Positions 33,431-43,877 of a DNA stretch of 64,000 nucleotides are shown in pieces. Source of the DNA: Haemaphysalis longicornis (taxonomy: Eukaryota; Arthropoda; Arachnida; Ixodida; Ixodidae); NCBI GenBank assembly GCA_013339765.2, contig CM023448.1, positions 23,574,551-23,638,550 of the forward strand, in the 5' to 3' direction. A program made the position numbers and the translations under genes. Position 1 is the stretch's first letter, and the number at the start of each line of letters is the position of its first letter. The notes under the pieces were generated by a model, which was not told where the DNA came from, did no database searches, and saw nothing but the letters and a program-made list of their open reading frames with translations.

Positions 33431-33534
33431 AACAGTGAAGTCGGCTTTCGAGTGTGAGCACAAGGGGCGTATGCGCATCCGCACCTCTTACTGTACCATT
33501 TCAAAGGTACTAGTCTTTTTTTATTCTAAAAGGC

Positions 33535-33600
33535 AAAAAAATTGGCGCAGCTTGCAATAGTAGTGCAAGGATGGAGAAACAGCATAGCTGGGGTCCGACC
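33535..33600 (+). repeat. Dispersed repeat family D, copy 2 (fragment)
   Basis: TTGGCGCAGCTTGCAATAG followed by GTGCAAGGATGGAGAAACAG matches the start of the copies at 4560 and 47357. A run of G follows at about 33631-33644. Confidence 0.5.
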
Positions 33601-34288
33601 AAGCTTGTTTCCCCTTGGATCCCTGGCAGTGGGGGGGGGGGGGGCACACTGGAACAGCCTTGTAAAATCCGGTTAAACTTGGCCTCACCCCTCAGCGGTC
33701 ATCCTAGCTTAGCAAGAACATTGTAAAGCTTAGCAAACATAACAAACTTAGCAACAGCGGAAGAAACTCGGTCGACCCCCAGCTCCGCTGTTCTTTTTTT
33801 GCAATTGCACACCTATTTCACACCGTTTCAAAACCTACAGAAAGCCGAGCGTGTTGCAGTCCGGTAAATATCCTTTTCGCCACACGACTACAGTCTTTTT
33901 AATTTTGAAGGTTCAAATTGGTGGTTCACGTGCCAAAGCTAAACTTGGGGCATGTGGTGCACCGAATAAGGAAGCGAGCGATCATGCATATGAGCAAGTA
34001 TTTTTTTTTTGCGTTTGGAAATTTCTTGCGAGTAGAGGACTATTCGAGGGGATATCCAAACACGGCGCCTGACTCAATGAAGCTAAAACCTTTTCCACAC
34101 CTTTCAACGCCCTAAGAAAAACCAAGGTGTTGAAGTTGATCAACACCCTTTTTTTTCAAACCAAAAGGGTGTAGAGCCACGAAAAGGGTGTTGAGACTCA
34201 AGAAAAAGGGTGTAAAGGCCTCCCAACACCCTTTTTTCCACTTATGCTACACCCTTTTTGGCTAAAAGGGTGTAAAAAAGTTTAGTGT

Positions 34289-35170
34289 GTACGACTATGA
34301 GCTGGCGTACCGGCCCGGCAAGTCCCATTAAAATGCTGAATGTACTTAGTCGGCTGCCTCTGTCATCCACCGATGATGAACCATGGCCTTCCGCTGACGT
34401 GCTCATGACGGAAGCACTTCCGAATTCCCCACTATCTGCTCAAAAGATAGCCTCATTGACGCAGGAAGACCCGACGCTTCGTCAAGTCTACAATGCAGTC
34501 CAAAAGGGCAGGATTCGTGACCTAACTGCGGACACCTCAAACCTTTTTGTTAAAAGGTCGCCGAGTTGTCGACACTTGCGTGGTTGCCCTGCTTTGGGGC
34601 GCACGGGTTGTGATACCAGCGGTGGTTCGACCTGAAGTTTGAAGCTTATCCATGCCGGTCACAGAGGTGTGGTAGCGATGAAAGGTGGTCGCACGTAGTT
34701 ACGTGTGGTGGCCTGCTATAGACCGAGAAATCGAGCGAAACGGCGGCTGAATGTATTCAGTGCCAACAGTCCCGGAGAGACGCGACGCTAGAACTACTTT
34801 GCCTACTTGGGAACACCCTCGCGCCCTTGGCAGACGCTACATTTGGACTTTGCTGGTCCGCTCGAAGGCCGAATGTTTTGGTCATCGTAGACGCGTAACC
34901 AAATGGTTGGAAGTGCGGTGCATCTCAAACGCTATTTCGGCAATGGTCATTCGGAGCTTCGTCGACTGTTCGCTACTTTCGGAATTCCGGAGAAGCTCGT
35001 CACAGACAACGGCACTGCGTTCGTTCAGCCGAGATGACCACCTTTTGTCAAAGGAACGAAATTCGGAAAATCGCAAGTGCCCCATACAATCCGGCAACTA
35101 ACGGCCAAGCGGAACGCAGTGTGTACGAACTTAAACTGGCGGCTGGCGCGAAAGAAGAGTACGGACCTTC
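34289..35170 (+). pseudogene. Gypsy integrase remnant
   Basis: YDYELAYRPGK-like sequence directly continues the RNase H end. It is followed by LNVLSRLPL, an HHCC-type region (GHRGVVAMK near 34660), HLDFAGPLEG (first catalytic D, about 34838-34865) and LFATFGIPEKLVTDNGTAF (second catalytic D, about 34965-35020). Several frame changes and stops separate these blocks. Integrase would have joined the DNA copy to the genome. Confidence 0.75.
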
Positions 35171-35717
35171 GCTTGGCCAAGTTCCTTTTTAAAACAACAC
35201 TCCACTGCTAGTTCGTCAACAGGGAAAAGCCCAGCACAACTGATGCTTGGTCGGGAGTTTCGGATAAATCTAACAGCTACTAGTGCCTAGTAGGCCCAAC
35301 CTCCATCCAGAACACTTTGAAACTTTGAAAAGGATTGGCAGAGCCACAGCAACAAGTTTTCACAAGGAACTTCGGCAATGAGCCTCGGTGGATTCCTCGT
35401 GTGCTCCTCGAGAGGAAAGGCCTTCGCTCGTGGTTAGTCCAAGGTCTACTGTACCGGTTCGCAACACGTGAACCAGTTGAGCGTAAGGCGGATGGAGTAT
35501 CCCAGCTCAGCCGTCTTCTTTGCCGATGACGTTAGCCCTGAACACATCGAATCCAAGCTAACCCGGAACGAGAGGCTTCATGCTGAAGATAGCACACCGC
35601 TGGGAGCACTTCTGGAGAACAGCTATCACCCGGCGAAGCAGCATGTCCTCAGCCATCATGGCAACGGCGCACAAATCCCCGAGGAATAGACGTCGTCCTG
35701 CAAGATAGACTCCAACT

Positions 35718-35732
35718 AGCAGGGGGGAGGAG
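35718..35732 (+). other. Polypurine tract
   Basis: AGCAGGGGGGAGGAG immediately precedes the TG that starts the LTR. This is the plus-strand primer site expected at this place in a Ty3/gypsy element. Confidence 0.7.
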
Positions 35733-35909
35733 TGCTGCTTATCGGTACGCTATGTACCGGGCTAGGGTGCACGTGCCCACGAATGGGAGAAGACGAAGAA
35801 CGAAGTCCCGGCGCGCCAGAGCGTGCAGCTTACCCGACGCCATGTTTTAGCCGCAGCCAGCGGCTGGACTCTTTCTGGTTCCTGCAATAAACGGCATCGA
35901 GACTTGACA
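35733..35909 (+). repeat. Gypsy 3' LTR
   Basis: It begins TGCTGCTTATCGG right after the polypurine tract and ends CTTGACA, so it has TG and CA ends over 177 bp. AATAAA at 35886-35891 fits its poly(A) signal. No matching 5' LTR was seen, so the right end is inferred from the CA dinucleotide and not from an alignment. Confidence 0.6.
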
Positions 35910-36870
35910 GGTTTCAAGGAGAACAACGAGAAGTTGTTTTATACTCGAAAGAAAAATTTAAATCGCCTAATTACGTAATTCAAACCATGCCTGTATTAAT
36001 AATACTTGCCCTATTTGCCTCATTTTTTTGCGTGTGATTATGACGTCCAAAACTGTATGAAAACACAGAAAATCATTTCTTACTCGAAATAAAAATTTCA
36101 GGGCTGAAAGGGTCTTCAGACGCCGCCGCGGGCGCGCTAGTCTGCGGATGCGCTTTTCCATGAGCGTTACTTTCGTCCTTCGCCAGAGTTTCGCAAGAAC
36201 TTCGCAAGAACTTCCCTCCTATAAGTGTGCTGATTGCAGCAATTCAATAGACAGGCGTTACGCACTCGGCTTTGGAACAGCTTCGTCCGAACAAAACTTT
36301 GGCTTGAACAACGCGCGCCGAGCTCTGTATCCGCACATCCAGCCAGAGGACAAACAACCTTCAACTATCTAGCCGCCATACTTCGACTACATCGACACAT
36401 GAACGTTCGAAACACCTTAAAATGTTCAGTTTGTTTTTCTAAAAAAAACATATTGCAATGCGGTGTGAAATTCGTCGCAGTAGTTGCATAACTACGATGT
36501 ACGATCGTCGTCTGCTAAAAAAAAAGAAAAATGGCTGCTGCAGCCATGGAGGAAAGAAACCGCTGCAGCAAGCCCGACACACCGCCTTGTCGGTTTGTTC
36601 AGTTTTTTTTTTCTTTCATATATCGCAGCACAGGTATACCCGCATTATGGCAATAAAAAGTAAAGGACAAAACTCGTTTTAAAAATGCGAATGCATTTAT
36701 TAGCCGGGGGTTGTCTTGCTCCGTTGGCCGGCGTGCGCCTGCATTCCTCCAGCGCGCGCGCACGTGAGCGCGCGCCTCGTAGTTCTGCCTTCGTCGTCGT
36801 CGTAAATTGCGAATGCATTTCTTAGTCGGGGGCTCGAGACGCCGTTGCCCGCGCAGCTGGACGCGGCTAT
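35910..36870. other. No gene recognised
   Basis: Short open frames without domains. GCTGCTGCAGCCATGGAGG and a repeat-like GC segment near 36700-36800 suggest further MITE or SINE debris, but ends could not be paired. Confidence 0.35.
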
Positions 36871-36879
36871 GGAAAGTGT

Positions 36880-37190
36880 GCGCGTGCGCTCCAAACCCTC
36901 TGACCCCCATAGTCTTGGTTGGCGACTTCAACGTTGACGTGCGCAAGAAGAGTGGCCGAGTGGCTGGTCGAGTACATGCAGACCAGGCACTCTATGCATT
37001 GTCTCTCTGCCGGCTTCGACACGTGCCCCACTACAATTCACGGGAGTTGCATTGATCTGGTCTTTACGCGAAACTGTGACGCGCGTATGCTTCTCAAAAG
37101 ACCCTTTGACCGTGCACTTTAGCGATCACAAGGCAGTGATTGTGGCCGTCAGGTACAACGATAACACAAACAGGTGCTGATGAATAAATG
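36880..37190 (+). pseudogene. Apurinic-type endonuclease fragment of a transposon
   Basis: IVLVGDFNVDV is the GDFN motif of the endonuclease/exonuclease fold. After a frame change near 36960 comes WLVEYMQTRHSMHCLSAGF and CIDLVFTRNCDARML; after another comes LTVHFSDHKAVIVAVRY with the SDH motif. The catalytic landmarks are present but spread over three frames. The parent could be a LINE or a Helitron that carries such a domain. Only about 100 codons remain. Confidence 0.65.
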
Positions 37191-37194
37191 ATTA

Positions 37195-38500
37195 CGTTCA
37201 CACTCTCGTCATTAATTACGCCATTACTCGCAACACACTCATCGGTGCACCCAATGCATTCGCATTTCTTGCACGATTCCCTTCGGGGAGGTGCGGGGGA
37301 ATTTTTTTTCTTTCGTCTGCATGTCCGCACGTTCATTTAGTCGCGCTCCCACGGTCTGGGAGACGGAATTTTTTTATTGCTCTTTCTAAAGTCTTCGTGG
37401 CGCGTAAATCCCATCTATCACTTACAGATGTCGTGAATCACAAACAAACTCTTCCTGTAGATCAAATAAGAGTACATTGTCGTGGAAATAACCCGTCTTT
37501 ATTGTAACAACAGTGCTGTCTCCGAAGTAACCATATATGTCTACGAGCGAAAATCTATCTATAAAGGCTAGTTTAGTGGCGCAAGCGGAAAGTGGCATTG
37601 TAAAAGTGTGCGTGCCGGGCGTGCGAACTATAGAAACAATTTTAGATTGCACAATAGCGTCCCGTTCAAACTGAAAATAAAAATCACTCGTACAGACGTG
37701 CGAATTAAAATTGCATTTTTGTTCCCACGTCGCATTTGAACAAAAAAAAATGTTCGCAAAGGACGTGCGGAAACATCTTTTTACACTTATATTTTTCTTT
37801 CTCTACGATACTACCTCTTCATGGCTTGCCTATACGTGCCCACCGAACATTGACGCCAGCAAAGTTGCCCTGTATTGAGCACGGAGCAAACTCTATGGCA
37901 TGGAGGAAAGAAAGGTACATTTAGCAAGTCATTTTCTTCCTCTGTTATTCGTCGTTTCGGACTGCTTAGACGCTCCAGAGCAACTACGTTTTCCTTTTTT
38001 TTTTTGCCTGTAGAATTTCTGTTGCGGGAGCAGTTTTGGATTTCCCCAGAACTGCTCGAAACGACTCTGGACAGGCAAATAAAAAAGGCATTTATGACGC
38101 CGGTGACCAGCCGGTGACGCATCAACATCGTTTCGAAGATGTCTGTTTCTTTTTTTTATAATTGTGATACTATGCCCTTTGGCATAACGTCCTGCAGGTA
38201 CAAGTTGGCACTCGTTTCCCGGAGTAAGTCCAGAAGACAGCGGGGGTGGAGCCCCCAAAGCCATCGCTGAAGATCGGGGGGTCTCCCAGGATGCAGGCCT
38301 GTGCCGCGAAGGTGTCGGGATCTCGCTGCACTCAGGGAAGGTCCGTTTTCGGAAATGTCCATGTTTGCGTCCTTGTCAGACTTGACGTAATTGGGCTGGC
38401 GAGACCTCTGACCAATGATGTCGCCTTGCTTTTACTGCGTCACATTTAGTAGTCTGCTTTGAGCCAGTCACGGCTCGCTCGGAATAAACACTTTGAAACG
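37195..38500. other. No gene recognised
   Basis: AT-rich with T-runs, then a GC-rich part at 38200-38430 that is open on both strands (68 codons minus, 67 codons plus) without a recognisable domain. GGCATGGAGGAAAGAAA near 37900 resembles repeat termini seen elsewhere in tick DNA. Confidence 0.35.
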
Positions 38501-38510
38501 GACATGAAAT

Positions 38511-39013
38511 TAGGGTTGCCACGTACCTGCCCGGTTTTTCACCGGCCCGACCAGTTTTTTAGAGAGCGGGCCGGTTGCCGGTCCGTACTTATTAAAACCG
38601 GCCGTCATTGGCCGGTTTTTTGGCCATCGTGCCGTGATTTCATTTCTTGGCATTTTATAAGCGTTCATTCAGCAACTACGACGATTAATAGGTGTCGGCA
38701 AGCTGCGCAAAGACACGCGAGCAGAGAAAATATGCGGGCGAGCGCGGGCGAGATGCAAAGAGTTTTTAATGGACGAAGTATGTGCGGTTACTTTTCAGTG
38801 CAGCACATTTAGAGCAATAACCAAAATTTCAGTAACTTTCAGTACAAACGTTATGTTGATTCCTCTCTAGGAAAACGCTACAATGCATGTGGCATTTCAT
38901 GTCATAAAACATGGATTCTTTTTTCCCCCCACAAATTCAACCTTCTAAATACCACGCCCCCCCCCCTCCCCCGAAGGGCCGTTTTTATTTTTCGGGAAAA
39001 AGTGGCAACCCTA
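38511..39013. mobile_element. hAT MITE with perfect 8-bp target duplication, copy 2
   Basis: The ends TAGGGTTGCCAC and GTGGCAACCCTA are exact inverted repeats of 12 bp. The 8 bp CATGAAAT lies immediately outside on both sides (38503-38510 and 39014-39021). Terminal TAGGG and an 8-bp duplication are hallmarks of the hAT superfamily. Its 503 bp have no transposase frame, so it must have been moved by an element elsewhere. It shares its interior with 15358-16001. Confidence 0.92.
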
Positions 39014-39050
39014 CATGAAATGGACAAAACTGACCGTGGAGTGGTGCGGG

Positions 39051-39372
39051 TACTAGGTGACAACTTAAGAACGGCACCGGAAGTTGCCGCTGTGCCTTAT
39101 CACCGTAGCCGGATGTTTCTCCGCGCGGCGCAAGTAGGGCGTTACTGTGAATATTTAGTACATGGCGTGAGCCGTTCCCGTGATTTTTTGGACTTCATAT
39201 GCTTATAAACGACTCCAGTGACGACAAACAAACTGCGTGTGACAAGGCAGACAATATCACGCATTCATAGCAACCCCTTTCAAAACGCGCGCGCCTGACT
39301 TCACGGGTCCGGCGCTTTGGCGGAGTGATACACTACATGAGGTGGTGCCGTTCTTGAGTTGTAACCGAGTAT
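39051..39372. mobile_element. MITE, TA-flanked family, copy 3
   Basis: The left end is near TACTAGGTGACAACTTAAG and the right end is the inverted CTTGAGTTGTAACCGAGTA followed by TA. It is closely similar to 13861-14165 and more distantly to 4094-4389. It starts 30 bp after the hAT element's duplication. Confidence 0.75.
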
Positions 39373-39589
39373 AGCTCCAGTAACCCATTCTAACCGCTCG
39401 TCGAAATGCATAGTTTTATTTGCATAAAGTGTGCGTGTTACATGTGGTGTGCAGGGGCGGTATTCTCGACTTTTGTCCCTTTTGCGTCCTTTCAAAAGTG
39501 TCCCTTTGGCGAGCCCTGAGTGGCTAAAAGCAAACACCGGAAGTGACGTACTCAAAGCAAGGCAAACCTACTGCCACCTTCCACTGCGG

Positions 39590-40480
39590 TTGGACGGTGT
39601 GCGCGACGACCGGTCCGCTGGCTCAAAGTTGCGGCCGCGGTGTAGTTGCGTGTCTGCGCTGCGAGTTTCTTCTTTTCGCTTGCGCTTGTCTTCAACCTTG
39701 CGCGAGAAACTTGCATTTTCAGTGTATTCGGTTTGGGATGCTATTGAACAGTGCGGCCGCGGGTGAAAGCAATTCGTGACTCCGTCAACATGCTGTATTT
39801 TCTTTCGGGTGCTTACCTTGGTGCAATGCCGACTTGCTTAATTCGCAGTCGGCTGTACGAGATTTTCCAGCCCACTTTAGCAGTGATGCTTCTGAGGAGG
39901 CTGGGCACATGCATCGTGCATGGGGCACATGCTTACGCCCTTTACAAAATGTACAACTGTGAGGAGGAGGACGGAATGTAGCTCCTCATGCTAAAAAACT
40001 ATTATAAACACAAAACAGACTAGTGAACAAAAACTAAAATTCTTAATGCTAAAGCAATGTAACCAGAAAAGGTACAATTCAAATCTCAATACAAAACTTC
40101 CTCATTTGTCCAGGATTTTGGGTTAGCTTTAACCAGCGGAACAATTTGATTTCTTTGAAACTACAAAGGATACGCGGATGTCTTTCATAAAGAAAGCATG
40201 CAGTTGCTGCGCATGGCTATCAGGAAATATTATTCGTGCTGCAACGAATTTGCGCGATTGGCATGGCAAACGAAATCGTGTTCCCACTTGGCAGCTACTG
40301 CTACGTGAAAATTAATTTAAAATGCTGTCGTTCTTGGGCCCCGCTAAAAATTACTGGGCGTACGTACATCTCCTTGCACAATAGGCCCGTTTCAAATAAA
40401 TCGTGAACTGCAATAGCGCGGCTACAAAAGGTTGACCAACTTCCGAGAACAGTTATTTCTTTTCCGAGTACGCACACAAC
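39590..40480 (+). repeat. Diverged duplicated block, copy 1
   Basis: Blocks here recur in the same order at 41760-42880: TTTCGCTTGCGCTTGTCTTC against TTTCGTTTGCGTTTGTTGTT, GATGCTATTGAACAGTGC against GACGCTATTGAACAGTGC, GACTCCGTCAACA in both, and CTGGGCGTACGTACA in both. Neither copy holds a recognisable protein. It could be an unrecognised transposon family or a local duplication. Confidence 0.65.
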
Positions 40481-40640
40481 CCGAGATGCCGGGGCGGAAC
40501 GCTACGGGAGAGCCGGCATTTGCATGAGGGCGAAGGCGTCCAACAGCGAAAAAAATCATGTGACCACCAACCCTACGTAACGTGTTACGCTACGTAGTTT
40601 TTTTTTTTTCCTGAGGGTTGTATTATATTTTTCTGCCATT

Positions 40641-40659
40641 CTCTCTCTCTCTCTCTCTC
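40641..40659 (+). repeat. (CT)n microsatellite
   Basis: About nine CT units seen directly. Confidence 0.85.
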
Positions 40660-41269
40660 GCACGCGCTGCGTTTGCACGGTGTTGCACGCGCGCTCGCCA
40701 AGTCGACGCTCTCATGTGGTGCTGATTATTCTTCTCCGTGCCTGTTCTAGGTTCAAGCGCACCGAGCTTTTCTTGCGCGCTGACATCCCGGCGCTCACAT
40801 GCGGTTTCAGTTATGCTTTCCTTTCGAGCGGAGCAGGAAGGCAAAAAATTGGCCGCGTATCTGCTCCTTTCGTTGCAAATGCCGTCAAAAGACGATAGTC
40901 TTTATCGGCTTTTGCAAAGTAAATGCCATCCCTTCGCTTTCCCGCTCACCTCTCATGTTGGTTCCTCTTGCGTCCGCTCCTCCCAAGGTAAAGACGCCAA
41001 ATGTTTGCTAATCATTTTAAATTTCCCGCGTTCCACTGCTCCAAACCGGGTGTCTCGATGCGAACGCTGCCGTACGGCGAGACGAGCGTTAATCGAGGCG
41101 CCCTACTTCAACGTTTATAGAACCACGTTTCCCTACTCCACGTGCGTTGCAAGCAGAACGTGAAACCTATCTAGTGGAACCTTGCGTAACTGTTGCCGGT
41201 TGATTTCTTAAAATGGCGCCAGAAGCTATAGTGGCGCGGGCGACAGCAGGCGACGGCGGAGCGAATTCT

Positions 41270-41620
41270 TTTTTTCTGTTGTTGATGAAGTATTTAATTT
41301 CGCAAAAGTCAAGCATGTTTGATTTTTTATAAGGAACGCTGCAAATATCACTTCTGTATGATTTGTTGTCTCATATTTGCGTATTGTCTTGTTCTTCTTC
41401 AACAATGTTGACAACTATGAACATTACACCCGGATTTACACGGGTACATTAGCTGTGACTATATAAGACTATTGCGGCAGGGCATTGTTTTACTTTGGCC
41501 GGGTGGCTGAATCGAGTCACAGACAGACAGACGGACAGACAGACAGAAGACCAAAAATTTCTGGGTTTAAGTAGCCCAAGAAAGACTATCGTCTTTAAAA
41601 GCTCTTTTTCTAGTTAAGCG
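41270..41620 (-). repeat. Dispersed repeat family C, inverted copy
   Basis: It contains GACTATCGTCTTTAAAAGC, then CTTAAACCCAGAAA in reverse order, a (GACA)n stretch at about 41519-41551 and GGCCGGGTGGCTGAATCGAG. These are the reverse complement of blocks at 48880-49110. The longest shared part also includes ACAATGTTGACAA at the far end. Confidence 0.65.
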
Positions 41621-41759
41621 CTCCGCACGTTTGCTGTGCGTGCGTGAGTGGGCGCACCATCCTTGGAAGCAAACTACTACAATGAACAGAAGGCAATAAA
41701 TTTTTTTTGCCCTTGCAGTGGTTCTTCCAAGTCCACTCCCCCAGAAGAGCATATACGCG

Positions 41760-42880
41760 TGCTCTAGTCGGCTGAGCTCAAAGTTTCGGCGTGTGGTGTC
41801 TCTACAAGTTTCTTCCTTTCGTTTGCGTTTGTTGTTTACCCCTGGGCGCGAACCTTGCCCTTTCAGTGCGTTCAGTTTGTGACGCTATTGAACAGTGCCG
41901 ATTTCATCGAGGATTTCGTTGACTCCGTCAACACGCTGTGGTTTCTTTGATGAGACTGGCTTACCGCAATGCCAACGTGCTCCGCATCTGGCTGTACGAG
42001 CAGATACAAAAGCAACACTCAGAAGCGTCACTTTTTAGCGCCGCCATCGGATCCGTAGCTTCTCACCCCATAGCGATTCCCTGCGCAGACAAAGAGCTAA
42101 GCAAAACGCGAAAGGTATGTGGACTTCATTTTCCTCGAAAAGGACGTTGCGAAGACGTATAGGTATCACTAACGTACGCAAAGTCGTCGAGATCGACCGG
42201 GCTTACTGGGCACTGAAGGACGGTGCAGTTTCCGTTAACCTTCGCAACCATCCCAGCAACTTGTTGAGGAAGCTGACTCGGCGGCGATCTCCGAAAAAGA
42301 GAAAGGCAGCGTCTGCACACGAGCTAGGTGATTACAAAAGGAGAGCACTTTGCCCACGCAGCGACAAGAGGAGTTGACCAACCATGAGGCGCCTGTTTTC
42401 CTGCAGTGCACCGATTTTGCTCAGATAGTCGAGAATATTGCAGCAATACGGCTCTCAGAACGGCAGAACTCAAAAAAGAACTCGAGGCAGCGTCGGCAAA
42501 TTGTTTTTTACGTGACCGGAATGAAAGCGGTGGCCTACACAATCCTGAAGAGTGTTATTGGTGAGGGTCGATATCACGTATGTTGTCTACGAAAACTGGA
42601 ACTGCTCTAACAGTCGCGTGAGGAATATCATTCGTGATGCAATAAATTTGCCCGATTGGACATAGCAGAATAATTTGTGTGCACGCTTGACAGCCCTGTT
42701 ACGCGAACACTCATTAAAAAAACTGCTGTCGTTCATGATGTTTAGCACACCGCTTAAAATACCTGGGCGTACGTACACGAACTCCTTGCATAATACCGTC
42801 CGTTTCAGAGAGATCTCGAACTGCAAAGGCCTCATCAAAATGATGAGCAACGTCCGCAACAGATTTCTTATGCATTACGC
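41760..42880 (+). repeat. Diverged duplicated block, copy 2
   Basis: Partner of 39590-40480, about 2.2 kb downstream in the same orientation. It is longer, with an extra 42100-42600 stretch holding open frames of 74-86 codons that show no family I recognise. Confidence 0.65.
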
Positions 42881-43051
42881 TGCTAGAAGTGGCGAGGACC
42901 GGAGATGCCGAGCGGAACGCCCCCCGTTAGCAGACGACGCTCGCTCTCCTAGCGCAACTCGCAACCGCAGGTGGCGAGAGTCGCGCCCGGCCGTCTTCTC
43001 TCCATGGACGCGGCGGAGAGATACGGAACTGTAAAAGTATCTATAAACGTT

Positions 43052-43090
43052 CATAGAGTTTCTCACTAGTAATTGAGAAACTCTATGTAA
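43052..43090. repeat. Perfect hairpin upstream of SCCPDH
   Basis: CATAGAGTTTCTCA and its exact inverse TGAGAAACTCTATG are separated by 8 bp, with ACGTT-like sequence extending the arms outward. It may be two abutting MITE ends. Confidence 0.75.
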
Positions 43091-43389
43091 ACGTTGAACC
43101 TTCCTCTGTGCTACCAACGTCCACTTCTTAACCGGAAGTACGTCACGATGAAAGGGCTCAAAGGGCCTCAAATAGGTCCTAGATGAAAGGTGGCTACGCA
43201 TGTGAAAGCGTCGATATTGCTTCCCGGAGCCCTTTGAATCTCCCGCCGTGAGAAGCGCGTCTCCCCATTGGCGCAAGTCGTGAGGTTCGTCCGAAGCAGA
43301 AACCGCCGCGGGCACGAAATCGTCCACTCGAGCATGGAAAGAACGCGCGCGACACGCCGACGCACACAAATCGCGCGCAAAAACGTCCC

Positions 43390-43699
43390 GTTCATAATTT
43401 AGTCGACGTCACTGTGACGTCGTATATATTTACCAATCGCCGTTTCTGATCCCGACTACGGCTAAACCTGTGTCACCTTAGCGCTACCTGGCGGGCGCGT
43501 CTTGCGAGCGGCGACTGACAAGCACACGAGCGCTGTCGACGCCAGAGCCTTCTCCACGCGAGGCACGTTTTGCGAGTTCCCCGACGCCAGACAAGCTAAA
43601 CGGGGAAAAGGCGTTCACGGAGGAAGTCGCCCAGCGCCCGCCCATTGCGAGCACTGCCGAGGACGTTAGAAGGAAACGACGCACGACGACGACGGCAAG
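43390..43699 (+). promoter_or_regulatory. Probable SCCPDH promoter and 5' UTR
   Basis: The stretch becomes CpG-rich toward the start codon. At 43405-43421, GACGTCAC and its exact inverse GTGACGTC are separated by one base, giving two CRE-like TGACGTC/GACGTCA half-sites. A TATA-like TATATATT follows at 43423-43430, which would place transcription start near 43455. No upstream gene lies close on the opposite strand. The promoter role is inferred from spacing and composition. Confidence 0.5.
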
Positions 43700-43877
43700 A
43701 TGTCGTCCTCCCGCGAGCTCGACATCGTGCTCTTCGGAGCCACGGGCGTGACGGGCGTGTACGTGATCGAGGAGCTGCACCGCGCCTCGGAGGGCCTCCG
43801 CTGGGGCGTCGCCGGCAGGAGTGAAGCCAAGGTGCGTCAGACGCTGCGCACCGCCGCCCAGAACCTCGAACTGCCAG
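43700..43877 (+). CDS. SCCPDH: SCCPDH-like oxidoreductase, exon 1
   Basis: The ATG at 43700 sits in a good context (AAG before ATG). The exon encodes 59 residues plus one base. Residues 13-19, GATGVTG, are the glycine-rich loop of a Rossmann fold that binds a dinucleotide, preceded by the beta strand LDIVLF and followed by VYVIEELHRA and WGVAGRSEAKV. This is the conserved N-terminus of saccharopine dehydrogenase-like oxidoreductases, membrane- or lipid-droplet-associated proteins whose substrate is not settled; they are distinct from the lysine pathway enzyme. The donor is CCAG/GTGAGC at 43878. The intron that follows is 12.2 kb. Confidence 0.92.

Larger units (their letters stand above)
32016..34288. 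mobile_element. 2.3-kb DNA transposon inside the gypsy pol gene
   Basis: The left end ACATTAAACTTTTTTACGCC and the reverse of the right end (ACACTAAACTTTTTTACACC) are near-identical, giving inverted repeats of roughly 38 bp. GTAC flanks both sides (32012-32015 and 34289-34292); because GTAC is a palindrome, the true duplication may be only TA. Excision with one GTAC kept rejoins pol exactly. The interior is loaded with short units like ACACCCTTTTT in both orientations and has no transposase. The superfamily cannot be fixed. Confidence 0.85.
29600..35909 (+). mobile_element. Ty3/gypsy LTR retrotransposon, 5' truncated and interrupted
   Basis: Gag, zinc knuckle, protease, RT, RNase H and integrase pieces occur in the Ty3/gypsy order on the + strand and end at a polypurine tract and a 3' LTR. 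No 5' LTR was found. A 2.3-kb DNA transposon at 32016-34288 splits the RNase H-integrase linker. Frameshifts and stops occur in most domains, so it cannot move by itself. Confidence 0.85.

Noticed and set aside
32805..34275. CRISPR-like array because of regularly recurring short units
   Set aside because: Units vary in length and orientation, the spacers are low-complexity and irregular, and the whole cluster lies inside a eukaryotic transposon.
42050..42162. KVCGLHFPRK, resembling part of a THAP zinc finger
   Set aside because: Only one short phrase matches; the upstream cysteines and later tryptophan of a THAP domain are absent, and the related block at 39590-40480 does not conserve it.
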